A stretch of DNA of 43,669 nt from Insulibacter thermoxylanivorax (GCF_015472005.1 NZ_BMAQ01000043.1:1-43669), one strand, 5' to 3'. Shown: positions 1-7,435, numbered from the stretch's first letter. The notes: generated by a model not told the origin, from the letters alone. Program-made: numbers and translations.

Positions 1-34
1 CCTAAGTTTATGTGAGGATGTGTCCAAACTTAGG
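1..34. repeat. 9-bp inverted repeat at the left edge
   Basis: CCTAAGTTT (1-9) and AAACTTAGG (26-34) are perfect reverse complements separated by 16 nt. No T tract follows on the plus strand. It may be the end of a terminator for a gene outside the window, but the function cannot be decided here. Confidence 0.5.
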
Positions 35-77
35 GGGCTAATCCGCCTATTCCGTTAGCATCAGCATGCGTACAATA

Positions 78-171
78 GCAACGGCAAACGCAACGGCAAA
101 CGCAACGGCAAACGCAACAGCAACGCAACAGCAAATGCAACAGCAACGCAACAGCAAATGCAACAGCAGAC
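78..171. repeat. Short tandem repeat, unit GCAACRGCAAAY
   Basis: About eight head-to-tail copies of a 12-nt unit run here. The first three are GCAACGGCAAAC. Later copies carry GCAACAG and alternate between 11 and 12 nt. Because some units are 11 nt, the array shifts reading frame, so the apparent open frame across it is unlikely to be a gene. The rest of 1-321 holds no gene that I can support. Confidence 0.85.
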
Positions 172-270
172 GCAACTTTAAGCGCTGCAGCACATGCACA
201 TCTGCCTGCGCAGCATCGCCAAGCGGAGAGTCGGCGCGGCTGTCCTAACTTTCATAGTTATGATTCCCAA

Positions 271-308
271 CCTGTCCGCATAGGTTGTACAGAGATCAGC
301 AGGACAGG
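271..308 (+). promoter_or_regulatory. Inverted repeat in the mntP leader
   Basis: CCTGTCC (271-277) pairs with GGACAGG (302-308). The right arm lies just before the purine-rich stretch likely to serve as the mntP ribosome binding site. A hairpin here could affect mntP translation. This is inference. I looked for the manganese yybP-ykoY riboswitch consensus and did not find it. Confidence 0.3.
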
Positions 309-321
309 GGGATGCGGGGCG

Positions 322-900
322 ATGAATGCTTACTTGAGTATGGATCCGGCGGTGTATACCGGTCAATTCCTGGCGATCTTAGTGATGGCGCTGGCATTGG
401 GGCTGGATGCCTTCTCCCTGGGAGTCGGGATCGGGATCAGGGGGATCCGGCTGCTGCACATCATGAAGATCAGCTTCATCGTCGGTATGTTCCACATCCT
501 CATGCCCCTAATGGGGATGTTCACCGGCAACTATGTCAGCACGCTGCTGGGCAATATCGCGACGTTGTGCGGCGGCCTCCTGTTGGTCATACTCGGTTCT
601 CATATGGTATACAGCACATTTCATACTGGACAGATGGAGCCCATCGATCATCATACGTTTCTGGGCTTGATGGTGCTTGGCCTCAGCGTGAGCGTGGATT
701 CCTTCTCCGTCGGCCTGTCCCTTGGGCTGTTTCATGCTGATATCCTGCTGACGATGATGCTGTTCGGTCTATGCGGGGGGCTGATGGCGGCAGGAGGTCT
801 GTGGCTTGGCAGGCACTTCAATGGCCTGCTCGGCGATTACGGGGAAGCCGTTGGCGGGTTGATTCTCATCCTCTTTGGCATTAAGTTCTTGTGGATATGA
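322..900 (+). CDS. mntP: Manganese efflux pump MntP
   Basis: This 192-residue, almost wholly hydrophobic protein has six predicted membrane segments built from two homologous halves. Each half carries the family's acidic membrane motif: LGLDAFSLG around Asp29 and VSVDSFSVG around Asp126. Those Asp residues are typical of MntP, which exports excess Mn2+ across the cytoplasmic membrane. The length is close to B. subtilis YwlD/MntP, and the gene sits upstream of ywlE as it does there. The start follows a G-rich leader (AGGACAGGGGG). Confidence 0.9.
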   Translation: MNAYLSMDPAVYTGQFLAILVMALALGLDAFSLGVGIGIRGIRLLHIMKISFIVGMFHILMPLMGMFTGNYVSTLLGNIATLCGGLLLVILGSHMVYSTFHTGQMEPIDHHTFLGLMVLGLSVSVDSFSVGLSLGLFHADILLTMMLFGLCGGLMAAGGLWLGRHFNGLLGDYGEAVGGLILILFGIKFLWI

Positions 901-1258
901 GTTTTAGGGCGGTATGTGCAAGGTGCAGAGGCGGGATGGGATCTGATAACCAAAAAGCATCGAAGAGATCATTCGGTCATCCCTCCATAATATTCTTAAT
1001 CTAAGGTACAATAAGATAGATAACCTTGCGGCTGATTGCATGCAGCATTAACTGAGCATGAGATGTGATTTTCGGACAGGGTATCGACGCCTCTCTTCTC
1101 CATGATACAATCACGAAGGGATAAAGCGGCTGTGAAAGTGTACAAATGCAGTAAAGGAAAGCAGCCTGGATCGGATGTCAGCTCACATGATCGGGCGCCA
1201 GGTTAAGCAACGCTGCAGCTTGGTGCGGCAACCGCAAGATTAGAGGAGGAAGACCGAT
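901..1258. other. 358-nt intergenic stretch between mntP and ywlE
   Basis: I see no convincing coding frame or RNA gene. The only signals are a weak promoter candidate near 1084-1111 and another TACAAT-like hexamer around 1007. There is no strong terminator for mntP. Confidence 0.6.
1084..1111 (+). promoter_or_regulatory. Candidate sigma-A promoter for ywlE
   Basis: TCGACG (4 of 6 against TTGACA) and TACAAT (5 of 6) are spaced by 16 nt. The predicted transcript would carry a leader of about 140 nt before ywlE. The match is weak. Confidence 0.3.
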
Positions 1259-2065
1259 ATGATGCGCATATTGTTTGTATGCACAGGCAATACATGTCGT
1301 TCGCCAATGGCGGAAGCTATATTCAACCATATGGCCAAGCAAGCCGGCATCGCAGCAGAAGCCCGCTCGGTCGGCGTCGCTGCTCTTACCGGCACGCCGA
1401 TGTCGGACAAATCGCAAAAAGCGCTCAAAGACCGGGGCATCTCCGCAGAGCATCGATCTAAGCTTTTGAGCGAAGAGGATATTGCTTGGGCTGATCTGAT
1501 CTTGACGATGACGATCGGGCATAAGCGGGCGGTCATAGAGCAGTACCCGGATGCGATCGACAAAGTCTACGCGCTCAAAGAATATACCCGGGATGATCTG
1601 GAATTGCGTCGTCACCTGGAGGAACGGGAGTCGCTGATCGCCGGTATGCAGCTGAGCATTGCGGCGAATCAGCCCCTCGATGAACGGGATAAGGAGCGGC
1701 TGTTGGAATTGGAACAGCTGCTTCCAAATTTCGATATTGCGGACCCTTTCGGCGGGGATCAGCGGGTGTATGATCATTGTGCGGTTGAGATCGAAGAAGA
1801 GCTCAAGCGGCTGATCGATAAATTGCAAGGATCTGCGAACGGACTTTATGAAGGGTCTGCGGGCGAGAAACTGTCAGGAATTGAATCTGAGCATCTTCCT
1901 GAATCAGGAGACATGCATCTGCCAGGAACTGAAGACGAACATCGATTAGGAACTGAAGACGAATATCAGTCAGGGGCTGAAAACAATCATCTGCCAGATG
2001 CTGGTGATGGGAACGAACAGAACATGGAGAGCGGCGAAGGCGGGGAGAAACAAGATCCATCCTAA
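1259..2065 (+). CDS. ywlE: Low-molecular-weight protein arginine phosphatase (YwlE type) with repetitive acidic tail
   Basis: The N-terminus has the LMW-phosphatase P-loop CTGNTCRSP, with nucleophile Cys8 and Arg14. Thr12 matches the threonine that makes B. subtilis YwlE prefer phosphoarginine over phosphotyrosine. The general-acid loop DPFGG (Asp162) is present. YwlE opposes McsB arginine kinase in protein quality control. At 268 residues this is far longer than the roughly 150 of B. subtilis. About 40 extra residues lie before DPFG, and a hydrophilic tail (191-268) contains an 8-residue repeat. GAGGAGGAAG precedes the start; Met1 and Met2 are both possible. Confidence 0.88.
   Translation: MMRILFVCTGNTCRSPMAEAIFNHMAKQAGIAAEARSVGVAALTGTPMSDKSQKALKDRGISAEHRSKLLSEEDIAWADLILTMTIGHKRAVIEQYPDAIDKVYALKEYTRDDLELRRHLEERESLIAGMQLSIAANQPLDERDKERLLELEQLLPNFDIADPFGGDQRVYDHCAVEIEEELKRLIDKLQGSANGLYEGSAGEKLSGIESEHLPESGDMHLPGTEDEHRLGTEDEYQSGAENNHLPDAGDGNEQNMESGEGGEKQDPS
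1870..2020 (+). repeat. 24-nt period degenerate tandem repeat inside ywlE
   Basis: The ywlE tail encodes about five or six 8-residue units of the form GTEDEHLP (residues about 207-254). The two middle copies share a 16-nt identical core starting at 1924 and 1948. The period is a multiple of three, so the frame is kept. Confidence 0.75.
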
Positions 2066-2097
2066 GCGGAAACCGCCATACATCATCTTCAATACTA

Positions 2098-2140
2098 AAC
2101 GAGCCCGGCATGAATAGGGATGCACAGGGCTCGTTGTTGT
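2098..2140 (+). terminator. Probable terminator after ywlE
   Basis: AACGAGCCC (2098-2106) and GGGCTCGTT (2127-2135) form a perfect 9-bp stem with a 20-nt loop, followed by a weak GTTGT tail. It lies 33 nt after the ywlE stop. Confidence 0.55.
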
Positions 2141-2156
2141 ATGCGCAGGTTTAGGC

Positions 2157-2254
2157 ATGGGATGTTAATATGAGATGTTAATGTTAACGTGGGATGTTAA
2201 CGTGGGGATGTCTACGTGAGATGTTACGTGGGATGCTAACGGAATCTGATTCCG
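2157..2254. repeat. Degenerate 13-nt tandem repeats and a small palindrome
   Basis: About six imperfect copies of RTGRGATGTTAAC run from 2157 to 2240. They are followed by the palindrome CGGAATC-T-GATTCCG (2240-2254). The stretch lies between the convergent ends of ywlE and the anti-sigma gene. No function is evident. Confidence 0.7.
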
Positions 2255-2275
2255 GTATTATGGCGGTTTGCAGCA

Positions 2276-2761
2276 TCACGGTGATGTGCGCCTATTCGGC
2301 GGCGAAAGCATGCCGCTGCAATTCTCACTCCATCGCTCATCTAACGTTGTATCGATCACCAGTATGCTTCCGTGTTCGTTCGGCGATGCATACACGATAG
2401 GCGAGCCGTGCTCGATATCCGGCGGCGGTGTGAGAGCTCCTGTGCGGCCATCCTCCACGGGTTCCGGAAAGGTCTCATGATAGAAACTCACCACCGTCTT
2501 CTGGATGCTGTGAAACAGAGTGACGAAGGAGTAGGCTCCCGGCACCTTCATGTTCACCGCCAGAGTCAGCACAGCTGAACCGATGAAAACCGCAGCGATA
2601 TACCGCAGTCTCTGATTCCAGCGCTGCACAGATCTGCGCCTTGCAAGCCGCTCCTCAACCCTCTTCCAAGACTCGGTGCTGTCCGGAATCTCGATCTCCT
2701 CGTATATTCGCTTCAGCGCTTGTTTTAATGTTTGATCCTGTCGATTATCATGGTCCATCAT
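2276..2761 (-). CDS. Putative membrane anti-sigma factor
   Basis: The 161-residue product has a charged cytoplasmic N-terminus (about 50 residues, with SWKRVEERLARRR), one membrane segment (YIAAVFIGSAVLTLAVN, about residues 54-70) and an outward C-terminal region of about 90 residues. It follows an ECF sigma gene with a 4-nt ATGA overlap, the usual arrangement of a sigma factor and its membrane-bound inhibitor. I see no HxxxCxxC zinc anti-sigma motif. A GTG nine nt upstream is possible, but the ATG coupled to the sigma stop is preferred. The role is inferred from topology and context; no specific family is recognised. Confidence 0.65.
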   Translation of the reverse strand: MMDHDNRQDQTLKQALKRIYEEIEIPDSTESWKRVEERLARRRSVQRWNQRLRYIAAVFIGSAVLTLAVNMKVPGAYSFVTLFHSIQKTVVSFYHETFPEPVEDGRTGALTPPPDIEHGSPIVYASPNEHGSILVIDTTLDERWSENCSGMLSPPNRRTSP

Positions 2762-3324
2762 CGATCCCACTTTCTTCGAAACTGTTGGAGCAGCTTCTTT
2801 CTGGCGCGGAACAGCTTCTGACTGGCGGCTGTTTCCGCCAGACCGAGCATCTCCGCGATCTTCTTAAGCGGCCGTTCATCGACATAGTACAGCATGATCA
2901 TCAGACGGTAATCCGGTTTGAGTTCAGCGATCGCTTCGTACAGCAGTTCATCGCGGATCATCTCTTCCACATGTTGGTCGATGGGCAGCTCTCTAGCCGC
3001 GCTCGCTTCATATATGCTCTCTATAGTATTGACGTCTTCCGCGTACAGGATATGACGCTCTCTGTCGATTCTTTTTAAGTAATCCAGTGCTCTGTTGCGG
3101 GCAACCTGCCTAATCCAGGGCAAGATCCTCTTCACATCATACTTATGAACAGCCGAGAGGATCTTGAAGAAGGATTCTTGGATCATATCTTCGGTCGCTG
3201 CGTGATCTTGCAGCAGATAGTAGATATCTTTGTATACATACGAATAGAAAGAGCGATAGATCGTTTGCTGCACTTCGGGATTTAAACCTTCAAATTGGAG
3301 GAGGAGATAGAACCATTCTTTCAT
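2758..3324 (-). CDS. ECF-type RNA polymerase sigma factor
   Basis: The 188-residue protein has sigma-70 region 2 (YKDIYYLLQDHAATEDMIQE, with the DMIQESFFKI helix) and region 4 (LKPDYRLMIMLYYVDERPL, then a helix-turn-helix around IAEMLGLAETAASQKLFRAR). This layout is that of group IV sigma factors. The start at 3324 is chosen because GAAAGGATC precedes it; an upstream ATG at 3348 has no ribosome binding site. The gene is translationally coupled to a membrane protein gene, suggesting a surface-sensed stress regulon. I could not find a clear self-recognised promoter. Confidence 0.85.
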   Translation of the reverse strand: MKEWFYLLLQFEGLNPEVQQTIYRSFYSYVYKDIYYLLQDHAATEDMIQESFFKILSAVHKYDVKRILPWIRQVARNRALDYLKRIDRERHILYAEDVNTIESIYEASAARELPIDQHVEEMIRDELLYEAIAELKPDYRLMIMLYYVDERPLKKIAEMLGLAETAASQKLFRARKKLLQQFRRKWDR

Positions 3325-3461
3325 GCCGCTGATCCTTTCAACATTCACTAATTAACAGGCGCACGCATTTTCGTACAGTAAATTAGCATATATACCAGAT
3401 TTTAAGCATAATGGCTTAGGATGTAAAGGATGCGCCGTTGGTTGCAGCTTCAAAGGAGGGC

Positions 3462-3490
3462 TTTACAGAAATTTCGAAATGAAGTATGAT
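3462..3490 (+). promoter_or_regulatory. Sigma-A promoter driving the ZTP riboswitch and rpiB operon
   Basis: TTTACA (5 of 6) and TATGAT (5 of 6) are spaced by exactly 17 nt. The predicted start near 3497 is about 10 nt before the first aptamer stem, which fits a riboswitch leader. Confidence 0.75.
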
Positions 3491-3502
3491 GAAATCAACA
3501 TT

Positions 3503-3630
3503 CTTGGCCTGATGTGACTGGCGACAGAAGTGGGTTAACCACGGTGGAGCATCAGGCAATACGGCCGGTCGCCTGGGCAGAGCACTTCGCGCTGATGAAG
3601 CGCTAGGTTGCTCTGCCCGTTGTCATTTTT
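3503..3630 (+). promoter_or_regulatory. ZTP (pfl) riboswitch with intrinsic terminator
   Basis: The leader contains the hallmark conserved strands of the ZTP/ZMP aptamer. GTGACTGGCG (3514-3523) sits after an outer stem GCCTGATG/CATCAGGC (3507-3514 with 3550-3557). A GTGG/CCAC inner stem leads into ACGGTGGAGC, and the 3' subdomain ends in CGCCTGGGCA (3570-3579). The last part of that strand (GGGCA) is also the start of a terminator stem. Ligand binding should therefore block termination and raise expression. Known members control purine and one-carbon genes; here the downstream genes are rpiB, ywlG and glyA. The identification is from motif recognition, without a covariance-model search. Confidence 0.88.
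3575..3630 (+). terminator. Riboswitch-controlled terminator
   Basis: GGGCAGAGCA (3575-3584) pairs perfectly with TGCTCTGCCC (3609-3618), with GTTGTCATTTTT after it. The left arm shares GGGCA with the conserved ZTP aptamer strand, so aptamer folding and terminator folding are mutually exclusive. Confidence 0.85.
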
Positions 3631-3668
3631 CGATACACAAAGGGATGCTTCCAGAGTGTCGAACATCT

Positions 3669-3697
3669 CTGACCTGTGCCGTGAACATGGGTATAAT
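3669..3697 (+). promoter_or_regulatory. Possible second promoter downstream of the riboswitch terminator
   Basis: CTGACC (4 of 6) and a perfect TATAAT are spaced by 17 nt, between the terminator and the rpiB ribosome binding site. If active, it would give ligand-independent basal expression of rpiB-ywlG-glyA. Confidence 0.4.
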
Positions 3698-3724
3698 AGA
3701 AGTCAGTTAAGGAGGTTATCACTT

Positions 3725-4174
3725 ATGAAAATTGCTATCGGTGCTGATCACGGAGGTTTCCGGCTGAAAGATGAGATCATCAAAGTCATCAAGGAGCTCG
3801 GCCATGAAGTGATGGACTTCGGCTGCACATGCGGGGATTCGGTGGATTATCCGGACTATGCCCTCCCGGTATGCGAGCAGGTGGTATCCGGCAAAGCGGA
3901 CCGCGGCATCCTCATCTGCGGCACGGGCATCGGTATGTCGATTGCTGCGAATAAGATTAAAGGGATCCGCTGCGCGTTGGTTCATGATGTTTTCTCAGCT
4001 AAGGCAACAAGAGAGCACAACGACACGAATGTCCTGGCGATGGGAGAGAGGGTCATCGGTCCCGGACTGGCAGCGGAGATCGTCCGCGTATGGCTGACGA
4101 CGGAATTCTCGAACGAACCGAGACACGTGAATCGGATTCAGAAGGTACAAGCACTGGAGGAGAAGCAATCCTAA
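3725..4174 (+). CDS. rpiB: Ribose-5-phosphate isomerase B
   Basis: This 149-residue enzyme interconverts ribose 5-phosphate and ribulose 5-phosphate in the pentose phosphate pathway and so feeds PRPP and purine synthesis. It shows the RpiB/LacAB signature: GADHGG (residues 7-11), the catalytic Cys65 in ICGTGIGMSIAANK, and His98 in REHNDTNVLAMG. The start is fixed by AAGGAGGT about 9 nt upstream; the longer open frame reaches back into the riboswitch and is not used. It is the first gene after the ZTP riboswitch, corresponding to B. subtilis ywlF. Confidence 0.93.
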   Translation: MKIAIGADHGGFRLKDEIIKVIKELGHEVMDFGCTCGDSVDYPDYALPVCEQVVSGKADRGILICGTGIGMSIAANKIKGIRCALVHDVFSAKATREHNDTNVLAMGERVIGPGLAAEIVRVWLTTEFSNEPRHVNRIQKVQALEEKQS

Positions 4175-4230
4175 TCCGCTTCAAGAACCATAACGATCCT
4201 TGAATCATAACGATGGAGGTGGCGGGACAG

Positions 4231-4803
4231 ATGGCGGATCTTGCGATGATCGCAAGACAGACGGAGACGATCGTGCGTGAGACGGCGGAAGCAGCCAAAC
4301 TCACCGCAGGCAGACTGCTGGTCATCGGTGTGAGCACCAGTGAGGTGATCGGCCAGCGCATCGGTACCTCCGGTGCTCTGGAGATTGCGGAGGCGATCTT
4401 CACGGGAGTGGAGAAGGTGCGGCAAGAGTCCGGTTTCTGGACAGCCTACCAATGCTGTGAACATCTGAATCGCGCGCTCGTCATGGAGCGTTCGGCAGCC
4501 GTGGCTATGGGGCTTGAAGAGGTAACAGCTGTACCGGTGCCGAATGCAGGAGGATCGATGGCAGCTTTGGCCTACCGCAAGCTTGCGGAGCCCTGTCTGG
4601 TCGAAGCCGTAGAGGCGCATGCCGGCATCGATATCGGGGAGACGCTCATCGGCATGCATCTGCGCCGTGTAGCTGTACCGTTCCGCCCGTCGCTGCGTCA
4701 GGTGGGCGAAGCGAGAGTGACCGCGGCCTATACCAGGCCGAAGCTGATCGGCGGAGAACGTGCAGTATACAGACTAGAAGCGAACTCAGAAGGAAACTGT
4801 TGA
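4231..4803 (+). CDS. ywlG: YwlG family protein (TIGR01440/DUF436)
   Basis: The 190-residue product matches the conserved YwlG family found between rpiB and glyA in Bacillus and relatives. Recognisable segments are LLVIGVSTSEVIGQRIGTSG, ECCEHLNRAL-like YQCCEHLNRALV, and VPNAGGSMAALAY. No biochemical function is established for the family that I can cite. The start at 4231 follows GGAGGTGG with 8-nt spacing; an ATG 18 nt upstream lacks such a site. The gene lies 56 nt after rpiB with no terminator between them, so it probably shares the riboswitch-controlled transcript. Confidence 0.85.
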   Translation: MADLAMIARQTETIVRETAEAAKLTAGRLLVIGVSTSEVIGQRIGTSGALEIAEAIFTGVEKVRQESGFWTAYQCCEHLNRALVMERSAAVAMGLEEVTAVPVPNAGGSMAALAYRKLAEPCLVEAVEAHAGIDIGETLIGMHLRRVAVPFRPSLRQVGEARVTAAYTRPKLIGGERAVYRLEANSEGNC

Positions 4804-4913
4804 TCCAGTCCAGCTGAAGCGCCGTACGAACATCCAAATGTCGATACGGCACGTCATTACGGCGTGAATGCAGGCGGTAACTATATTTCATGATAGAAGG
4901 GTGATGAAGCAAT

Positions 4914-6161
4914 ATGGAACATCTACGCAAGGCCGATCCGGAGATCTTAGCTGCGATGGGCCAAGAACTGAAGAGACAGCAGGATAATATCGAATTGATT
5001 GCATCGGAGAATATCGTCAGCCGTGCGGTCATGGAAGCGATGGGTTCCGTGCTGACGAACAAGTACGCGGAAGGCTACCCGGGCAGACGTTACTACGGCG
5101 GATGCGAGTACGTCGACATCGTCGAGGACATCGCACGGGAGCGGGCGAAGCAGCTGTTCGGTGCGGAGCATGTGAACGTGCAGCCGCATTCCGGGGCACA
5201 AGCGAACATGGCGGTATATCTGGCAGCACTTAATCCCGGCGATACGGTACTGGGCATGAACTTAGCGCATGGCGGTCATCTTACGCACGGCAGCCCGGTG
5301 AATGCCTCCGGAATCCTGTATAACTTCGTTGCATACGGCGTCCATCCGGAGACGTATATGATCGACTATGATGAGGTGCGCAAGGCGGCATTCAAACATC
5401 GGCCGCGCATGATCGTAGCCGGTGCCAGCGCCTATCCGCGGACAATCGACTTCGAAGCCTTCGCTTCCATCGCCAATGATGTGGGAGCCCTGCTGTTCGT
5501 CGACATGGCTCATATCGCCGGCCTGGTGGCAGCGGGTCTGCATCCGAACCCAGTGCCTCATGCGCACTTCGTGACGACGACGACGCATAAGACACTTCGC
5601 GGGCCGCGCGGCGGCATGATCATGACGCGCAAGTCTTGGGCGGCGGCGATCGACAAGGCCGTCTTCCCGGGTACCCAGGGCGGACCGCTGATGCATGTCA
5701 TCGCGGCGAAGGGCGTAGCCTTAGGCGAAGCTTTGAAGCCGGAATTCAAGGCTTATGCAGAGCGAGTAGTGAAGAACGCGAAGGTGTTGGCCGAAGCGCT
5801 GATGGCGGAGGGCATCGATGTCATCTCCGGCGGTACGGACAACCATCTGCTGCTGCTTGACCTGCGCAGTTTGAATATCACCGGCAGAGATGCGGAGCAA
5901 GTGCTCGATGAAGTGCGGATCACCGTCAACAAGAACGCGATCCCCTTCGATCCGACCAGCCCGTTCGTGACAAGCGGCATCCGCATCGGCACGCCGGCGG
6001 CGACCACACGGGGCATGGGCGAGGAAGAGATGAAAGTGATCGCGAAGATCATCGCTTCCGTTCTTAAGGCTCCTCATGATGAGAGCGTGAAGGAGAAGGC
6101 CCGCGCGCAAGTGCAGGAGCTGACGGAACGCTTCCCGCTGTATGAAGGACTGGAATACTAA
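4914..6161 (+). CDS. glyA: Serine hydroxymethyltransferase
   Basis: SHMT is a PLP enzyme that converts serine and tetrahydrofolate to glycine and 5,10-methylene-THF, the main source of one-carbon units for purines and thymidylate. The 415-residue protein has the expected length. The PLP lysine is Lys226 in [14 protein letters not shown]. The N-terminal [11 protein letters not shown] and [13 protein letters not shown] substrate motifs are intact. It lies about 110 nt after ywlG; that gap has a small GCCGTA/TACGGC hairpin but no terminator. Placement under a ZTP riboswitch fits, because Z nucleotides accumulate when formyl-THF is short. Confidence 0.96.
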   Translation: MEHLRKADPEILAAMGQELKRQQDNIELIASENIVSRAVMEAMGSVLTNKYAEGYPGRRYYGGCEYVDIVEDIARERAKQLFGAEHVNVQPHSGAQANMAVYLAALNPGDTVLGMNLAHGGHLTHGSPVNASGILYNFVAYGVHPETYMIDYDEVRKAAFKHRPRMIVAGASAYPRTIDFEAFASIANDVGALLFVDMAHIAGLVAAGLHPNPVPHAHFVTTTTHKTLRGPRGGMIMTRKSWAAAIDKAVFPGTQGGPLMHVIAAKGVALGEALKPEFKAYAERVVKNAKVLAEALMAEGIDVISGGTDNHLLLLDLRSLNITGRDAEQVLDEVRITVNKNAIPFDPTSPFVTSGIRIGTPAATTRGMGEEEMKVIAKIIASVLKAPHDESVKEKARAQVQELTERFPLYEGLEY

Positions 6162-6273
6162 GCACACAAAGAGCAAGCAGCGAGCTCGACCAAATAAGCC
6201 CAAACAATAGGCGCCAAACTCAAGCCAATCAGCGGCGGCAGCCTGTGAGCCGGCATGCCGCATGATTGTGGTG

Positions 6274-6316
6274 ACACCCTCTTATTCTCCGGAATAGGAG
6301 GGTGTTTGCTTTTTCC
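6274..6316 (+). terminator. Strong terminator of the rpiB-ywlG-glyA operon
   Basis: ACACCCTC (6274-6281) pairs with GAGGGTGT (6298-6305). The stem continues through a T-G wobble and TATTC/GAATA, giving about 14 bp with a 4-nt loop, followed by TTGCTTTTT. Confidence 0.9.
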
Positions 6317-6428
6317 ATTATTTGATCGTCATAAGTCTGCTCCTTCGGTGAGAAAATTTGGAGGACATCAACATGCGGGAGGCCGCCGCAGCAAAGCGGC
6401 CGCCACTAGAGAAAGGAGCGAACCTGTC

Positions 6429-7229
6429 ATGAGGCGTGGATTCACGATGTTGTCCATCCTGGCAGTCCTAGCGCTGGCCCTGCTTACGACGATCAAGCTT
6501 CCCTTGAACGAGCCGGCGGGGGGCGGCCGGTCCCCGTATCACTTCGGCTTCAAGCGAAGCAAGGATGGAAGTCTCCCCTCCATCGAACAGGAAGGATTCA
6601 AGACGATTCTGGAGAAGCATGGCGCGATTTTCCTGGGCGATTCTTCGCAGAAGGAACTCTACCTTACCTTTGACAACGGCTATGAGAACGGCTATACGGC
6701 GAAGATCCTTGATGTTCTGAAGGAGAAGCAGGTGCCGGCGGCATTTTTTGTTACCGGGCATTATGTGAAGAGCGCGCCGGACCTTGTGCAGCGCATGGCC
6801 GAAGAAGGGCATATCGTCGGCAACCACTCTTGGTCCCATCCCGATATGACCACCCTGTCCGATGCGAAGATCAAAGAGGAACTGGTGAAGGTCCAAGAGG
6901 CCGTAGCGAGCCTGACCGGTCAGAAGGAGATGCGGTACCTGCGGCCGCCGCGGGGCATCTTCGATGAACGAGTCTTGGCGGTCAGCCGTGATGCCGGATA
7001 TACCAGCGTTTTCTGGTCGATTGCTTATGCCGATTGGGATAAGAAGCAAGTGCGCGGCGCGCAGTATGCCTACGACAAGGTAATGGGCCAGCTGCATCCC
7101 GGCGCGGTCATCCTGCTTCATGCCGTATCGAAGGACAATGCCGATGCCCTTGGCCGCATCATCGATGATGCCCGGGCACAGGGTTATGAGTTCAAAAGTT
7201 TGGACGATCTGCAAGTCCGAAATTACTGA
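6429..7229 (+). CDS. pdaA: Polysaccharide deacetylase, PdaA-type (muramic delta-lactam synthesis)
   Basis: This 266-residue protein has an N-terminal signal or anchor helix (residues 7-22) and an NodB-type carbohydrate esterase 4 domain. Motif 1 is TFDNGYENG (Asp82; the second Asp is replaced by Asn83, as is typical of PdaA), motif 2 is HSWSHPD (His133 and His137), motif 3 is RPPRG and motif 5 is LLHAVS (His231). PdaA de-acetylates muramic acid on the way to spore-cortex delta-lactam. The start follows GAAAGGAGCG; the long upstream open frame crosses the glyA terminator and is not used. I did not find a convincing sigma-G promoter. Confidence 0.88.
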   Translation: MRRGFTMLSILAVLALALLTTIKLPLNEPAGGGRSPYHFGFKRSKDGSLPSIEQEGFKTILEKHGAIFLGDSSQKELYLTFDNGYENGYTAKILDVLKEKQVPAAFFVTGHYVKSAPDLVQRMAEEGHIVGNHSWSHPDMTTLSDAKIKEELVKVQEAVASLTGQKEMRYLRPPRGIFDERVLAVSRDAGYTSVFWSIAYADWDKKQVRGAQYAYDKVMGQLHPGAVILLHAVSKDNADALGRIIDDARAQGYEFKSLDDLQVRNY

Positions 7230-7241
7230 TGGATAACGGAA

Positions 7242-7295
7242 GGAATGAAGTCAGGGCGAGGCGGTTGCGGATGGAATGAAGTCAGGGCGAGGCGG
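7242..7295. repeat. 23-bp perfect direct repeat after pdaA
   Basis: Two identical 23-bp copies (7242-7264 and 7273-7295) start with GGAATGAAGTCAGGG and are offset by 31 bp. A partial third copy begins at 7301. The region is noncoding. Confidence 0.85.
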
Positions 7296-7382
7296 CGGGC
7301 GGAATGGATGATGATGGTTGCATGATCGGATGAGTGAAGGGCCGCGTGCTCTTTGCTCTTTTTGTATGGGCTGGATCTTGTT

Positions 7383-7411
7383 TTGTATCCGATTTTCAAT
7401 CGTGCTAATAT
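7383..7411 (+). promoter_or_regulatory. Candidate promoter for msrAB
   Basis: TTGTAT and TAATAT are spaced by 17 nt, with an extended-minus-10 TGC directly before TAATAT. The site is 25 nt upstream of msrAB. Confidence 0.45.
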
Positions 7412-7435
7412 GGAATGAAGAAGAAGGAGGCGATG

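Noticed and set aside
78-171. CRISPR array
   Set aside because: The units are 11-12 nt and contiguous, with no spacers.
66-248. 60-codon plus-strand frame rich in Ala/Thr/Asn and Gln
   Set aside because: It is generated by the GCAACRGCAAAY array, whose 11-nt units break the frame periodicity. No ribosome binding site or family match is visible.
172-321. Possible yybP-ykoY manganese riboswitch before mntP
   Set aside because: I looked for the paired conserved loops of that riboswitch and could not find them; only a 7-bp inverted repeat is present.
6255-6428. N-terminal extension of pdaA
   Set aside because: The extra 58 codons run through the glyA terminator hairpin and a leader. The ATG at 6429 has a good ribosome binding site and gives a proper signal sequence.
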